Below are positions 7,074 through 14,785 of a stretch of 37,650 bases of DNA, in pieces (the stretch's first letter is position 1; every line of letters begins with the position of its first letter). The stretch spans positions 1 through 37,650 of the forward strand of contig CALDHY010000032.1 of the NCBI GenBank assembly GCA_937901445.1, written 5' to 3'. The position numbers and the translations under genes were made by a program. The notes under the pieces were generated by a model. It had not been told where the DNA came from. It searched no databases and saw only the letters and a program-made list of their open reading frames with translations. The stretch comes from an uncultured Selenomonadales bacterium. Its GTDB lineage: Bacteria > Bacillota > Negativicutes > Selenomonadales > Selenomonadaceae.

Positions 7074-8309
7074 ATGGATGTTTTAAAAAATTTAAAGGCA
7101 ATGTCTTTTTTCGGAATTGAAGACGCAGAGAGGCGCACATTTTACTATTTGTGCGGCTTTTCGTTTTTTTTGCCGTTGTCAAAGGCGGCAGGGAATTTTT
7201 TTTTGGTATTTTCATTGCTGGGAATGTTTCACATACTATTTCTCAAAAATTACGACGCAAAATTAATTTTCCAAGAGTACAGAAAAATTTTTGCCACGAT
7301 TTTAATTTTACTGGCGGCGGTCTTTATTTCGGCGTTGACTTCAACTGATGTTTTGTACGGCGTCAAAAAATTTCTTGAAAAATATCTTTTGCACATGTCG
7401 GCGTTGTTGCCGGTACTTTTTATTTCATTGAACAAGAAAAAATTTTTTACGTTGATAAAATTATTGTTGGTTGGAGTTTTTATCAGCAATTTTATAGTTG
7501 TCGCGCAGGGCTTTTTACATTTCAACGAAGTATGGAGATTCGGCGGCGTTTTGGGCGTAATGCCTCAAGGTACTTTGCTGGCAATGTCCCTGCCGCTTTA
7601 CGCCGTTTTAATAATGCACGTGAAAAGCAACCGCTTAAGAAATTTTTTTATTGTATCGGCGGTTGTAGGATTTTTGGCGTTGCTGTTTAACGGCACGCGC
7701 GGCGTTTGGCTCTCAATGTTAATTTTGATTCCGGCGGTCGTTTTAATTTACGCAGGGAAAAAATTTAAATCTTTTATCGCCGTGCTTGCAATGTTGACAA
7801 TAGCGGGCGGAATTTTTATAGCCACGCCGAATTTGTCTGAAAGATTTTCCACAATAACAAATATGCAGATGCAGTCAAATTTCGAGCGGCTTTTAATGTG
7901 GCAAAGTGCGCTAAAAATATTTGAAGACAATCCAATTTTCGGCGTAGGTTACGGGCAATATAAATTTGCCTACCAAAACGAATACATTTCGCCGGAGGCA
8001 AAGGAACGCCATCAAGAACACGCGCACAATAACTTTCTTCAAATGCTTGCAGAATGTGGAATTGCGGGCGCGGGAGCATTTATTTTTTTATGGGGATACT
8101 TTTCATATTTCAGTTTAAAAATTTGGTTCAAAGATAAAAATATTGCGTGGCTGTTATTTTTCTGCGTGCTGTGGGGGATGATGTTGCACGGCTTGACAGA
8201 ATTTAACTTTGAAACTTCAGTAACGGGCAAAATTTTTTGGTATTCGCTGGGGCTTTGCATTGTCTATAGTTCAGCCCAAAAACTTAACGGCGGCTTCAAT
8301 CATTTCTGA
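7074..8309 (+). CDS. O-antigen ligase/polymerase-family membrane protein
   Basis: This protein of about 411 residues has roughly ten hydrophobic segments and a Wzy_C/WaaL-type core. NGTRGVWLSMLI near residue 212 begins the large periplasmic part, and GVGYGQYKF followed by HQEHAHNNFLQMLAECGIAG is the conserved His/Asn region. Such enzymes ligate or polymerise O-antigen or other glycans at the outer face of the inner membrane. It starts right at the purH stop, at ATG 7074 or TTG 7068 (the latter overlapping the TGA), with no clear SD, so translation may be coupled to purH. Its end overlaps the convergent GT9 gene by 39 bases. Confidence 0.8.
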   Translation: MDVLKNLKAMSFFGIEDAERRTFYYLCGFSFFLPLSKAAGNFFLVFSLLGMFHILFLKNYDAKLIFQEYRKIFATILILLAAVFISALTSTDVLYGVKKFLEKYLLHMSALLPVLFISLNKKKFFTLIKLLLVGVFISNFIVVAQGFLHFNEVWRFGGVLGVMPQGTLLAMSLPLYAVLIMHVKSNRLRNFFIVSAVVGFLALLFNGTRGVWLSMLILIPAVVLIYAGKKFKSFIAVLAMLTIAGGIFIATPNLSERFSTITNMQMQSNFERLLMWQSALKIFEDNPIFGVGYGQYKFAYQNEYISPEAKERHQEHAHNNFLQMLAECGIAGAGAFIFLWGYFSYFSLKIWFKDKNIAWLLFFCVLWGMMLHGLTEFNFETSVTGKIFWYSLGLCIVYSSAQKLNGGFNHF

Positions 8310-9305
8310 AGGCTTAACATTGTACAGGCAATTCGGCTTAGGATAACTTGGACAATCTTTTTCACGCACTGAACACGGGCAACAAGGTTCTTTGCTTGAA
8401 AGTACAACAGAGTTTTTATTTATTGGCGAATATCTGACAACGGGCGAACAACCGAAAAACGCCACAGTTTTAATACCGGTGGTTGCGGCAATGTGCATCG
8501 CGCCGGTATCCACCGTTAAAAATAAATCTGCGCGACGGAAAATTTCAGCAAGATCGGTAATTGAAGTTTCGCCGCAAAAATTCAAAACGCCGCCGCCAAT
8601 TTCAGCAATAACTTCATCTGCATAACTTTTATCATTCGGCGCGCCAATTATAAAAAACGCCGCGTTGTACTTTTGGCGCAAAGAATTTACAACTTCAGCA
8701 AAATATTCTTTCGGATAAGTTTTCAGCGGAAAAGTTCCCTTTACACAAAGTGCAATTTTAATTTTATCGTCAGGAATTTGACTCAATAACTTTTCGACAT
8801 TTGAAGAAAAATTCGTTGGAAAATGCGGCTTGCCGTGACCTTCAATCTTGAAAAATCGCCGCACAATTTCTTGAAAGTTTTCAGCTTGCGGCTTGCTGAA
8901 TAAATCGTAGTCCATTTCTATGACGTCGGTATAAAGCAAAGGCACGCGGCTTTTCTTGCTTTCAAAAATTTTTGTCGGACAAACTCGGCGCGGAATACCG
9001 GCGGCAAAAGTTATTAAAGCAGGGCGAAGTTTCCTGTCAAAAGAAATTGCCAAGTCAAAATTTCGGCGGCGAATTTCACGAATGACTTCATACATTTTGC
9101 CGAGAGAATTTTTCCGCGCGTTGTACTCAAATGCAATTACATCATCAACAACCGGATTATCAATTACAGCTTCCTTGACGACACTTTTTACCAACATTGT
9201 AATTTTGGCGTCAGGGGAATTTTTTTTTATTAAATCGCAAGCGGCGGTTGCCAAAACCACATCGCCCAAATTTACCAGCGCGTTTATTAAAATGTTTTTG
9301 TACAA
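8271..9305 (-). CDS. Glycosyltransferase family 9 (LPS heptosyltransferase-like)
   Basis: This protein of about 344 residues has the GT9 layout. The N-terminal sequence NILINALVNLGDVVLATAA is the nucleotide-sugar fold entry, IKIALCVKGTFPLKTYPKEYF lies in the middle, and the C-terminal FLTVDTGAMHIAATTGIKTV matches the donor-binding part. GT9 enzymes add heptose or related sugars to the LPS inner core on the cytoplasmic side. A Cys-rich stretch (EPCCPCSVREKDCPSYPKPN) precedes the C-terminus. I prefer the TTG at 9305, because GGAGG lies 7 bases upstream; the ATG at 9311 is only one base from that SD. Its 5' region is triplicated. Confidence 0.82.
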   Translation of the reverse strand: MYKNILINALVNLGDVVLATAACDLIKKNSPDAKITMLVKSVVKEAVIDNPVVDDVIAFEYNARKNSLGKMYEVIREIRRRNFDLAISFDRKLRPALITFAAGIPRRVCPTKIFESKKSRVPLLYTDVIEMDYDLFSKPQAENFQEIVRRFFKIEGHGKPHFPTNFSSNVEKLLSQIPDDKIKIALCVKGTFPLKTYPKEYFAEVVNSLRQKYNAAFFIIGAPNDKSYADEVIAEIGGGVLNFCGETSITDLAEIFRRADLFLTVDTGAMHIAATTGIKTVAFFGCSPVVRYSPINKNSVVLSSKEPCCPCSVREKDCPSYPKPNCLYNVKPSEMIEAAVKFLG

Positions 9306-9336
9306 TTCCATTCCTCCATAAAGATTGAAAATTTTT

Positions 9337-9414
9337 TTATAAAATACAGGCGGCGGTTGCCAAAACCACATCGCCCAAATTTACCGGCGCGTTTATCAAA
9401 ATGTTTTTGTACAA
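9337..9414 (-). CDS. Leader ORF, truncated copy of the GT9 N-terminus
   Basis: TTG at 9414 with its own GGAGG opens a 25-codon frame that repeats the GT9 N-terminus (MYKNILINAPVNLGDVV...) and stops at TAA 9337-9339 after TAACIL. It comes from the middle 109-bp unit. It may be translated as a leader peptide before the real gene or be an inert by-product of the duplication. Confidence 0.45.
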   Translation of the reverse strand: MYKNILINAPVNLGDVVLATAACIL

Positions 9415-9445
9415 TTCAATTCCTCCATAAAGATTGACAAAATTT

Positions 9446-9523
9446 TTATAAAATACAGGCGGCGGTTGCCAAAACCGCATCACCCAAATTTACCGGCGCG
9501 TTTATCAAAATGTTTTTGTACAA
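9446..9523 (-). CDS. Second leader ORF, truncated copy of the GT9 N-terminus
   Basis: This has the same architecture as the 9337-9414 leader. TTG at 9523 follows GGAGG, 25 codons repeat the GT9 N-terminus with a D-A-V instead of D-V-V change, and the stop is TAA at 9446-9448. It is the ORF nearest the promoter on this mRNA. Confidence 0.45.
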   Translation of the reverse strand: MYKNILINAPVNLGDAVLATAACIL

Positions 9524-9540
9524 TTCAATTCCTCCAAATG

Positions 9541-9569
9541 TTGACAAATTTTTTGTTGTTGTCTAAGAT
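9541..9569 (+). promoter_or_regulatory. Promoter of ung
   Basis: A consensus TTGACA (9541-9546), a 17-base spacer and TAAGAT (9564-9569) lie about 40 bases upstream of the ung ATG. Confidence 0.7.
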
Positions 9570-9595
9570 TGTAAATATTTAGCTGTATTTTGCAA
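9568..9595 (-). promoter_or_regulatory. Promoter of the GT9 gene, overlapping the ung promoter
   Basis: On the minus strand TTGCAA (9595-9590) and TACAAT (9573-9568) are 16 bases apart. The -10 elements of this promoter and the ung promoter nearly coincide, so RNA polymerase can probably use only one direction at a time. Confidence 0.5.
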
Positions 9596-9607
9596 GAGGT
9601 AATTGAA

Positions 9608-10273
9608 ATGAAAATTTTTAAAAACGATTGGGCAGATTTACTCAATGACGAATTGCAAAAACCCTATTATCAGGAATTGCGAAAATTTTTAATCAGCGAA
9701 TATCGCACGAAAGAAATTTTCCCTGATATGTACGATATTTTTAACGCGCTGCACTTTACAAGTTATGCAGATACAAAAGTTGTAATTTTGGGACAAGACC
9801 CTTACCATGAGCCGGGACAAGCGCACGGTTTAAGCTTTTCAGTTTTGCCAAATGTACCGCCGCCGCCTTCCCTCCAAAATATTTTTAAGGAACTTCGCGC
9901 AGATTTAGGTTGCACAATTCCAACTCACGGCTGCTTAAAATCATGGGCTGAACAGGGCGTTTTACTTTTGAACGCAGTTTTGACGGTACGGGCGCACGCC
10001 GCAAATTCTCACAAGGGCAAAGGGTGGGAAATTTTCACAAACAGAATCATTGAACTTTTGAACGAACACGAAAAACCTTTAGCTTTTATTTTATGGGGGA
10101 ATCCTGCGCGAGCGAAAAAGTCAATGATAACGAATCCGCGTCATTTTATCGTAGAATCAGCGCACCCGAGCCCCCTTTCAGCTGACAGAGGATTTTTCGG
10201 AAGTCGTCCTTTTTCCAAAGTCAACAACTTTTTAGTTTCTATTGGCGAAAAACCTGTTGATTGGCAACTTTAA
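9608..10273 (+). CDS. ung: Uracil-DNA glycosylase, family 1
   Basis: This 221-residue enzyme removes uracil from DNA as the first step of base excision repair. The family motifs are intact: [22 protein letters not shown], with the catalytic Asp and Tyr of GQDPYH, and [20 protein letters not shown], with the HPSPLS leucine loop. [12 protein letters not shown] matches the conserved beta-strand region. ATG 9608 is preferred over the upstream TTG at 9590 because AGAGGT lies about 8 bases before it. Length is normal for the family. Confidence 0.95.
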   Translation: MKIFKNDWADLLNDELQKPYYQELRKFLISEYRTKEIFPDMYDIFNALHFTSYADTKVVILGQDPYHEPGQAHGLSFSVLPNVPPPPSLQNIFKELRADLGCTIPTHGCLKSWAEQGVLLLNAVLTVRAHAANSHKGKGWEIFTNRIIELLNEHEKPLAFILWGNPARAKKSMITNPRHFIVESAHPSPLSADRGFFGSRPFSKVNNFLVSIGEKPVDWQL

Positions 10274-10410
10274 AAAATAAAATAAATGTAACCGTAACTA
10301 TAGCCCGTCATCGGTTTTTAGTTATGAGTACGAATTGTGGAAACGTGGGCAAACGCGGCTCATACTTTAAATTTTTGTAACCTTTGACGTGAAAAACCCT
10401 GACGGGCGAA

Positions 10411-10448
10411 AGATTTTCTTTGGTACTTTCTTTATAAAAAGAAAGTAC
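10411..10448. repeat. TTTCTTTGGTACTTTC palindromic element
   Basis: GTACTTTCTTT (10423-10433) and AAAGAAAGTAC (10438-10448) form a perfect 11-bp stem with an ATAA loop, preceded by GGGCGAAAGATTTTC. A closely related sequence ends the window (from about 37628) and a looser relative lies at 5628-5658. It is probably a dispersed intergenic repeat. It may also terminate ung transcription. Confidence 0.7.
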
Positions 10449-10475
10449 ATTTAAAAGATAAAAAATTTAAATTTG

Positions 10476-10504
10476 TTGACAAGCTACACCCCTTAAAATA
10501 AAAT
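10476..10504 (+). promoter_or_regulatory. Promoter of ctpA
   Basis: A consensus TTGACA (10476-10481), 17 bases and TAAAAT (10499-10504) lie about 40 bases before the ATG. The SD is GGGGAAAG. Confidence 0.7.
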
Positions 10505-10542
10505 AATAAGATAAAAAATATAACGTCAAACGGGGAAAGTTA

Positions 10543-11742
10543 ATGAAAATAAGAACAATTATAGGGATTATCCTGATTGCCTTAATCAGTTCGATAGGGA
10601 CGATTGTCGGGTTGTGCGTTGCGTTGAGTTTTGATTCTCAAACGGCAGGCAACCTTACGCGGTTAATTGGCGCAATGCGTTTTATAGAATCGCAGTACGT
10701 GCAAGACGTTGACGAAAATAAACTGATTGGCGGCGCAATCAGCGGGATGGTACGTTCACTGGGCGACCCGCACTCAATTTACCTTGATCCAAGACTTTAC
10801 AGCCAACTGAAGGCAGAAACAAGCGGCAGTTTTGGCGGTATTGGTGTTTATATGGGATTTAAAGATGGCGGCGTTCAAGTTTTGGGCGTAATTCCAGGAA
10901 GTCCCGGCGAAAAAGTCGGCTTACAAGTTGGCGATTCAATTTTGGCGGTTAATTCTCAACCAATAGAAGAAATTGACCCTGCCGAAGTTGCGCTGAAAAT
11001 TCGTGGCGAAATTAATACTGAAGTTGAACTTTTGATTCATCGTGAAGGCGAAGAAGATAAAATCTACAAAATTACCCGCGAAATTATCGAAGTTAAAACT
11101 GTAGCCGGAGAAATGCTTGACGACCGCGAAGGCTATATCAAAATTACAAACTTCAGCGAACATACCGGCAAAGAATTTAAAGAAATAATGACTGAACTTG
11201 AAAGTAAAGGAATGAAAGGCTTCATCCTCGACTTGCGCCAAAATCCCGGCGGCGTCATTACAAGTTGCGTTGAAATTGCACAGGAAATTGTTCCCGCCGG
11301 TACGATTGTTTCAGTTATTCGGCGCGACGGCGAAAAGGAAGTTTACACTTCAAATCTTGAACAGTCAAAATTTCCAATAGTAGTTTTGATTGACCAAAAC
11401 AGCGCGAGCGCGTCCGAATTGTTAAGCGGCGCGTTGCAAGATACAAAGGCGGCGTTAATCGTCGGTAAAAAATCTTACGGCAAAGGCTCCGTTCAAACTG
11501 TTATTCCAATGTTTCAAGATGACGGCTTAAAACTTACAATCGCAAAATATTACACGCCTAACGGGCGCAGTATTGACGGGATAGGAATTTTGCCGGATGT
11601 TGAAGTTGAACTTGAAACGCCGCTGCCTGCAACCCGTGAACTTGCCGTAAATTTCGCTGAAGATACGCAACTTCAAGCGGCTGAAGAAATTTTGGCTAAA
11701 CAACTTGACGCCGGAAAAATTTTATTCGATGATAACGGTTGA
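10543..11742 (+). CDS. S41-family carboxy-terminal processing protease
   Basis: This 399-residue protease starts with a signal-anchor segment (residues 4-28) and acts outside the cytoplasmic membrane. A PDZ domain around residues 100-170 (GGIGVYMGFKDGGVQVLGVI, then PGSPGEKVGLQVGDSILAVN) recognises substrate C-termini. The peptidase core contains the nucleophile serine in NSASASELLSGALQD near residue 288 and the base lysine in KKSYGKGSVQT. This Ser-Lys pair is typical of CtpA/CtpB. The protein ends shortly after the core domain, which is the normal family length. Confidence 0.92.
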   Translation: MKIRTIIGIILIALISSIGTIVGLCVALSFDSQTAGNLTRLIGAMRFIESQYVQDVDENKLIGGAISGMVRSLGDPHSIYLDPRLYSQLKAETSGSFGGIGVYMGFKDGGVQVLGVIPGSPGEKVGLQVGDSILAVNSQPIEEIDPAEVALKIRGEINTEVELLIHREGEEDKIYKITREIIEVKTVAGEMLDDREGYIKITNFSEHTGKEFKEIMTELESKGMKGFILDLRQNPGGVITSCVEIAQEIVPAGTIVSVIRRDGEKEVYTSNLEQSKFPIVVLIDQNSASASELLSGALQDTKAALIVGKKSYGKGSVQTVIPMFQDDGLKLTIAKYYTPNGRSIDGIGILPDVEVELETPLPATRELAVNFAEDTQLQAAEEILAKQLDAGKILFDDNG

Positions 11743-11743
11743 A

Positions 11744-12541
11744 ATGTTTGAATTTGAATTTATGAGAAACGCGCTCTGCGCAATACTTTTGGTAACGCCG
11801 CTGTTCGGTATTTTGTCAACTATGGTTGTCTCAAACCGAATGGCTTTTTTTTCAGATTCGCTCGGGCACGGAGCATTTACCGGAATTGCAATAGGCGCAA
11901 TTTTGGGCGTAGGCTCGGAAATTTTTGGGCTGATAATTTTTTCAATAGTTTTTGCGTTGCTGATAACCTACATAAAAAATAAAGCGCACAGCGGCGCGGA
12001 TACGGTAATTGGCGTGTTCAGTTCAACGGCTATTGCGCTCGGTTTAATGCTTATGTCGGCGGGCGGGCAGTTCAATAAATTTTCCAGATTTTTAATTGGC
12101 GATTTACTTTCAATTTCGCAGGAAGATTTAATTTATTTGGGCGCAGTTTTTGTTTTAGTTTTTGTAAGTTGGATTTTTCTTTTTAACAAGCTTTTAATTT
12201 CGTCGGTGAATAAAACTTTGGCGCGCAGTCGCGGAATTGCCACTCAAAAAGTTGAATCAGCATTCGCCGTAATATTGGCGATAGTTGTCGCACTTTCTAT
12301 TCAATGGGTAGGAATTTTGATAATCAACGCGCTTTTAGTTTTACCGGCGGCGGCGGCGCGCAACGTTACAAATTCTGTAAAAGCTTACCATATTTTCAGC
12401 GTGGCAACGGCTTTAATTTCCGGCTTGACGGGATTATTTTTGGCGTATGAATTAAACTCGGCGGCAGGCTCAACAATCGTAGTTTGCGCGGCGGTAATTT
12501 ATTTCGTCACATTAATTTTAAAACCGCACTTTGTAAAATGA
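11744..12541 (+). CDS. Metal ABC transporter permease (ZnuB/MntB type)
   Basis: This protein of about 265 residues has eight or nine membrane segments and belongs to the ABC-3 permease family, which imports zinc or manganese. Family patterns include SNRMAFFSDSLGHGAFTGIA near the N-terminus and VGILIINALLVLPAAAARN, the conserved coupling-helix region, towards the C-terminus. ATG 11744 lies one base after the ctpA stop. ATG 11729 inside ctpA is an alternative. No SD is obvious, so translation may be coupled. No ATPase or metal-binding lipoprotein gene lies beside it, so its partners must be elsewhere. Confidence 0.85.
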   Translation: MFEFEFMRNALCAILLVTPLFGILSTMVVSNRMAFFSDSLGHGAFTGIAIGAILGVGSEIFGLIIFSIVFALLITYIKNKAHSGADTVIGVFSSTAIALGLMLMSAGGQFNKFSRFLIGDLLSISQEDLIYLGAVFVLVFVSWIFLFNKLLISSVNKTLARSRGIATQKVESAFAVILAIVVALSIQWVGILIINALLVLPAAAARNVTNSVKAYHIFSVATALISGLTGLFLAYELNSAAGSTIVVCAAVIYFVTLILKPHFVK

Positions 12542-12556
12542 TTGGAGGTTTTATTT

Positions 12557-13792
12557 GTGGATGAATTAAGGCAACAACTGAAAAAATATATTGAAGAAAA
12601 TTTTGTTCAAGAAGATTCCGTCGCGCAGGATTATTCTGAAGAACGTGATTTTGCGGGGTCAAGTTTTGCCGGTGCTTTTTTTAGTATTGCGCCGAATTTT
12701 AATGAACTGCTTGAAAAAAATTCCGGCGAAACTTTTTCTGAAATGTTGGTACGGCTGATTGAGGAAAGCGGAGAAAAAAATTCTGTAATTTATAACCGCG
12801 CAAATATCGACCGCCGCCTGTTTTCAAAAATTATAAACAACGCTGACTATCAGCCCGCCAAAAATACCGTGCTTGCCTTTGCAATTTCTTTGAAACTAAA
12901 TTACAAAATGACACAAAAACTTTTACAATCTGCCGGCTTTACCCTCAACAAAAAAAATCTCGGCGATGTCATAGTAACTTTTTTCATTGAGAAAAATATT
13001 TTTGACATTGAAACTATCAACGAAATTTTGTACGAATACAAGCAACCGTTAATTGGCGGCGGGCAAAAATTTTGTCGCCCTGCAGACGACCAATTTAAAA
13101 CCAAAAGCGGCTATAATTCGGAAAAAGTTGAGGAGGTTTTAAATATGGCAAATGTAACTGAAGTAGTTTTTATTTTGGACAGGAGCGGCTCCATGAGCGG
13201 CTTGGAAGCTGACACAATCGGCGGCTTTAATTCAATGCTCGACAAACACAAAAAAGGCGAAAACGCCGCGCTTGTTTCAACCGTACTTTTCAGTACTTTT
13301 TCTGAAGTAATTCATGACAGATTGCCAATAGCTGAAGTTCCAACTTTAACTGAAAATGAATATTTTGTAGGCGGCGGCACGGCACTTTTGGACGCAATGG
13401 GCGACGCTATCAAACATATCAGAAATATTCACAAGTACGCACGCCCTGAAGACGTTCCCGCCAAAACTATTTTTATCATTACAACCGACGGCATGGAAAA
13501 TGCAAGCCACCGTTACAATTACCCTGATATTAGAAAACTTATCGAAGCTCAAAAAGAAAAGGGCTGGGACTTCGTATTTTTGGGCGCAAATATTGACGCC
13601 GTGGAAGTTTCCGGCAGAATGGGAATAAGTGCAAATCGTGCGGTAAATTATCACAACGACAAACGCGGCACTAACGCAAGATTTTCTTCAATGTCAAATT
13701 TTGTAAGCGCGGCGTTTGCGGCTCAAAGTATGGAAGATGTTGCTGACGATTGGCGCGCGGCAGTTGACGAAGATTTTAAATCCAGAAAATAA
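12557..13792 (+). CDS. VWA-domain protein with N-terminal HTH-like domain
   Basis: The 411-residue protein has two parts. Residues 50-160 (ETFSEMLVRLIEESG, RANIDRRLFSKII, YQPAKNTVLAFAISL, LLQSAGFTL) match a helical XRE-like domain that I recall as the tail of some macro-domain and signalling proteins. Residues 197-411 form a von Willebrand A domain with a complete MIDAS: DRSGSMSG, a Thr in GGGTAL, and TTDGME. It is likely a cytoplasmic metal-dependent adaptor. GTG 12557 follows GGAGGT by 7 bases. At 13131-13147 there is a perfect internal SD and ATG in frame, directly at the start of the VWA domain. Confidence 0.75.
   Translation: MDELRQQLKKYIEENFVQEDSVAQDYSEERDFAGSSFAGAFFSIAPNFNELLEKNSGETFSEMLVRLIEESGEKNSVIYNRANIDRRLFSKIINNADYQPAKNTVLAFAISLKLNYKMTQKLLQSAGFTLNKKNLGDVIVTFFIEKNIFDIETINEILYEYKQPLIGGGQKFCRPADDQFKTKSGYNSEKVEEVLNMANVTEVVFILDRSGSMSGLEADTIGGFNSMLDKHKKGENAALVSTVLFSTFSEVIHDRLPIAEVPTLTENEYFVGGGTALLDAMGDAIKHIRNIHKYARPEDVPAKTIFIITTDGMENASHRYNYPDIRKLIEAQKEKGWDFVFLGANIDAVEVSGRMGISANRAVNYHNDKRGTNARFSSMSNFVSAAFAAQSMEDVADDWRAAVDEDFKSRK
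13131..13147 (+). promoter_or_regulatory. Internal SD and ATG at the VWA domain boundary
   Basis: AGGAGG (13131-13136), eight bases, then ATG (13145-13147) is in frame with the larger protein and begins MANVTEVVFILDRSGSM. A separate 215-residue VWA protein could be made. TATAAT at 13112-13117 lies just upstream, although a matching -35 is weak. Confidence 0.6.
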
Positions 13793-13814
13793 AACCTGCG
13801 CGACAAAACTTTTC

Positions 13815-13842
13815 AGCCTCAAAGAAATTTGGGGCTTTTTTT
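13815..13842 (+). terminator. Intrinsic terminator after the VWA gene
   Basis: AGCCTCAAA and TTTGGGGCT (one G-U pair) form a 9-bp stem with a GAAA tetraloop, followed by seven T residues. Confidence 0.85.
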
Positions 13843-13843
13843 A

Positions 13844-13871
13844 TTGAAATTGAAATTCGATATAATATAAT
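13844..13871 (+). promoter_or_regulatory. Promoter of the small secreted protein gene
   Basis: TTGAAA (13844-13849), 16 bases, and TATAAT (13866-13871). A second TATAAT overlaps at 13861. Confidence 0.55.
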
Positions 13872-13899
13872 AGAAAAAAATTTGGGGAGGTTGTTTGTC

Positions 13900-14295
13900 G
13901 TGTTGAAAAAATTTTTAATGACAGTTTTGGCAGTTGGGATGTTTTTAGCTTTTACTCCGCAAGCCGACGCACGTGATGTCTATTGCGGAACGGAACCGCT
14001 TTTCAAAACTAAAGTTTACTTGATGACTGAAACGATTAAATACAATGAAGAATTGGGGCAAGACTGGTGGGCGCACAGAGGGTCATATACAATAATTGCG
14101 TACGTAAAAACAAAAGAAGTTCGTGAAAACGGCGCAATAAGTTATCCGAATTATTATTTTACTCAAAAGAAAAACGGCGAAGTTCTTTTTCAAAAATATG
14201 ATAATCCTGTTGGGATTCATCTTACTGACAATAATTATCCAATTGAACATAAAATGTGGGAAACCATTCAAAATGAAATTGCCAATAGAAAATAA
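13900..14295 (+). CDS. Small secreted protein of unknown function
   Basis: This protein of about 131 residues starts at GTG 13900 (SD GGGAGG 9 bases upstream; the TTG at 13903 is an alternative). It has a clear signal peptide (LKKFLMTVLAVGMFLAFTPQADA) with likely cleavage after ADA. The mature part, of about 107 residues, is rich in Tyr and Trp (QDWWAHRGSYTIIAYVKTKE) and has a single Cys near its N-terminus. I do not recognise the family. It stands alone between its own promoter and terminator. Confidence 0.7.
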   Translation: MLKKFLMTVLAVGMFLAFTPQADARDVYCGTEPLFKTKVYLMTETIKYNEELGQDWWAHRGSYTIIAYVKTKEVRENGAISYPNYYFTQKKNGEVLFQKYDNPVGIHLTDNNYPIEHKMWETIQNEIANRK

Positions 14296-14320
14296 TTTAT
14301 TTGGCTCAATATAAATTTGA

Positions 14321-14350
14321 CTCGTACTCGCGCAGGGTACGGGCTTTTTT
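14321..14350 (+). terminator. Intrinsic terminator after the small secreted protein
   Basis: CTCGTAC (14321-14327) and GTACGGG (14337-14343) pair with one T-G wobble, and six T residues follow. It separates the secreted-protein gene from the ATP synthase operon. Confidence 0.7.
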
Positions 14351-14411
14351 GTTTATAAATTAAAAAAATTTGCAGGGAAAAAATTTTAAGTGTCGAAAGT
14401 TTTAAACCGTT

Positions 14412-14780
14412 ATGAAACAGGTAATTTTAACATTCAAGCGAGGCTACAAGATTTTTCTTGCAGTAGCCGCAATGATGGTGATACAATTAATTTCCGCCGG
14501 GCAATATTTTTTGTGCGGTTCAGTTTTGATAGGCGCGCTGTTAGCTTTTTTTTACCATTTATCGACGGCGGCGCGGCTTGAAACTGCAGCCCAAATGAAA
14601 GACATTGCACAAGCGAAAAAAATTATGTTAATCGGTTTGTTGTTGCGGTTTCTGATGATTGCAGTTGTATTAGGAGTTGCCGCGCGCATATCGACGGATT
14701 TATTTTTAACTTCGTCGATGTGTTTTATTGTTTTTTATGTAACCGCGCTTGGTGTTTTGGTGTACTTTGGAAGGAGGTGA
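14412..14780 (+). CDS. atpI: ATP synthase subunit I (AtpI-like)
   Basis: This 122-residue membrane protein has four hydrophobic segments and heads the atp operon. AtpI-type proteins help assemble the c-ring and may take part in Mg uptake. The family is weakly conserved, so the call rests on the topology and on its place directly before atpB. Its last codons contain the SD (AAGGAGGTG) of atpB. Its own SD is poor, and I found no convincing promoter in 14351-14411. Confidence 0.75.
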   Translation: MKQVILTFKRGYKIFLAVAAMMVIQLISAGQYFLCGSVLIGALLAFFYHLSTAARLETAAQMKDIAQAKKIMLIGLLLRFLMIAVVLGVAARISTDLFLTSSMCFIVFYVTALGVLVYFGRR

Positions 14781-14785
14781 AATTT

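Larger units (their letters stand above)
9241..9535 (-). repeat. Three 109-bp tandem copies of the GT9 gene's 5' end
   Basis: Units begin at 9241, 9350 and 9459, an exact 109-bp period. The third is partial and ends near 9535. Each covers, in minus-strand order, an SD (GGAGG), a TTG start, the first 20 or so codons of the GT9 gene, and (in the two outer copies) a TAA and the next leader. Copies differ at only a few bases, so the duplication is recent or maintained. Confidence 0.95.

Noticed and set aside
14390..14581. Alternative ORF overlapping atpI
   Set aside because: It is in another frame, has no family resemblance, and atpI has the expected topology and place.
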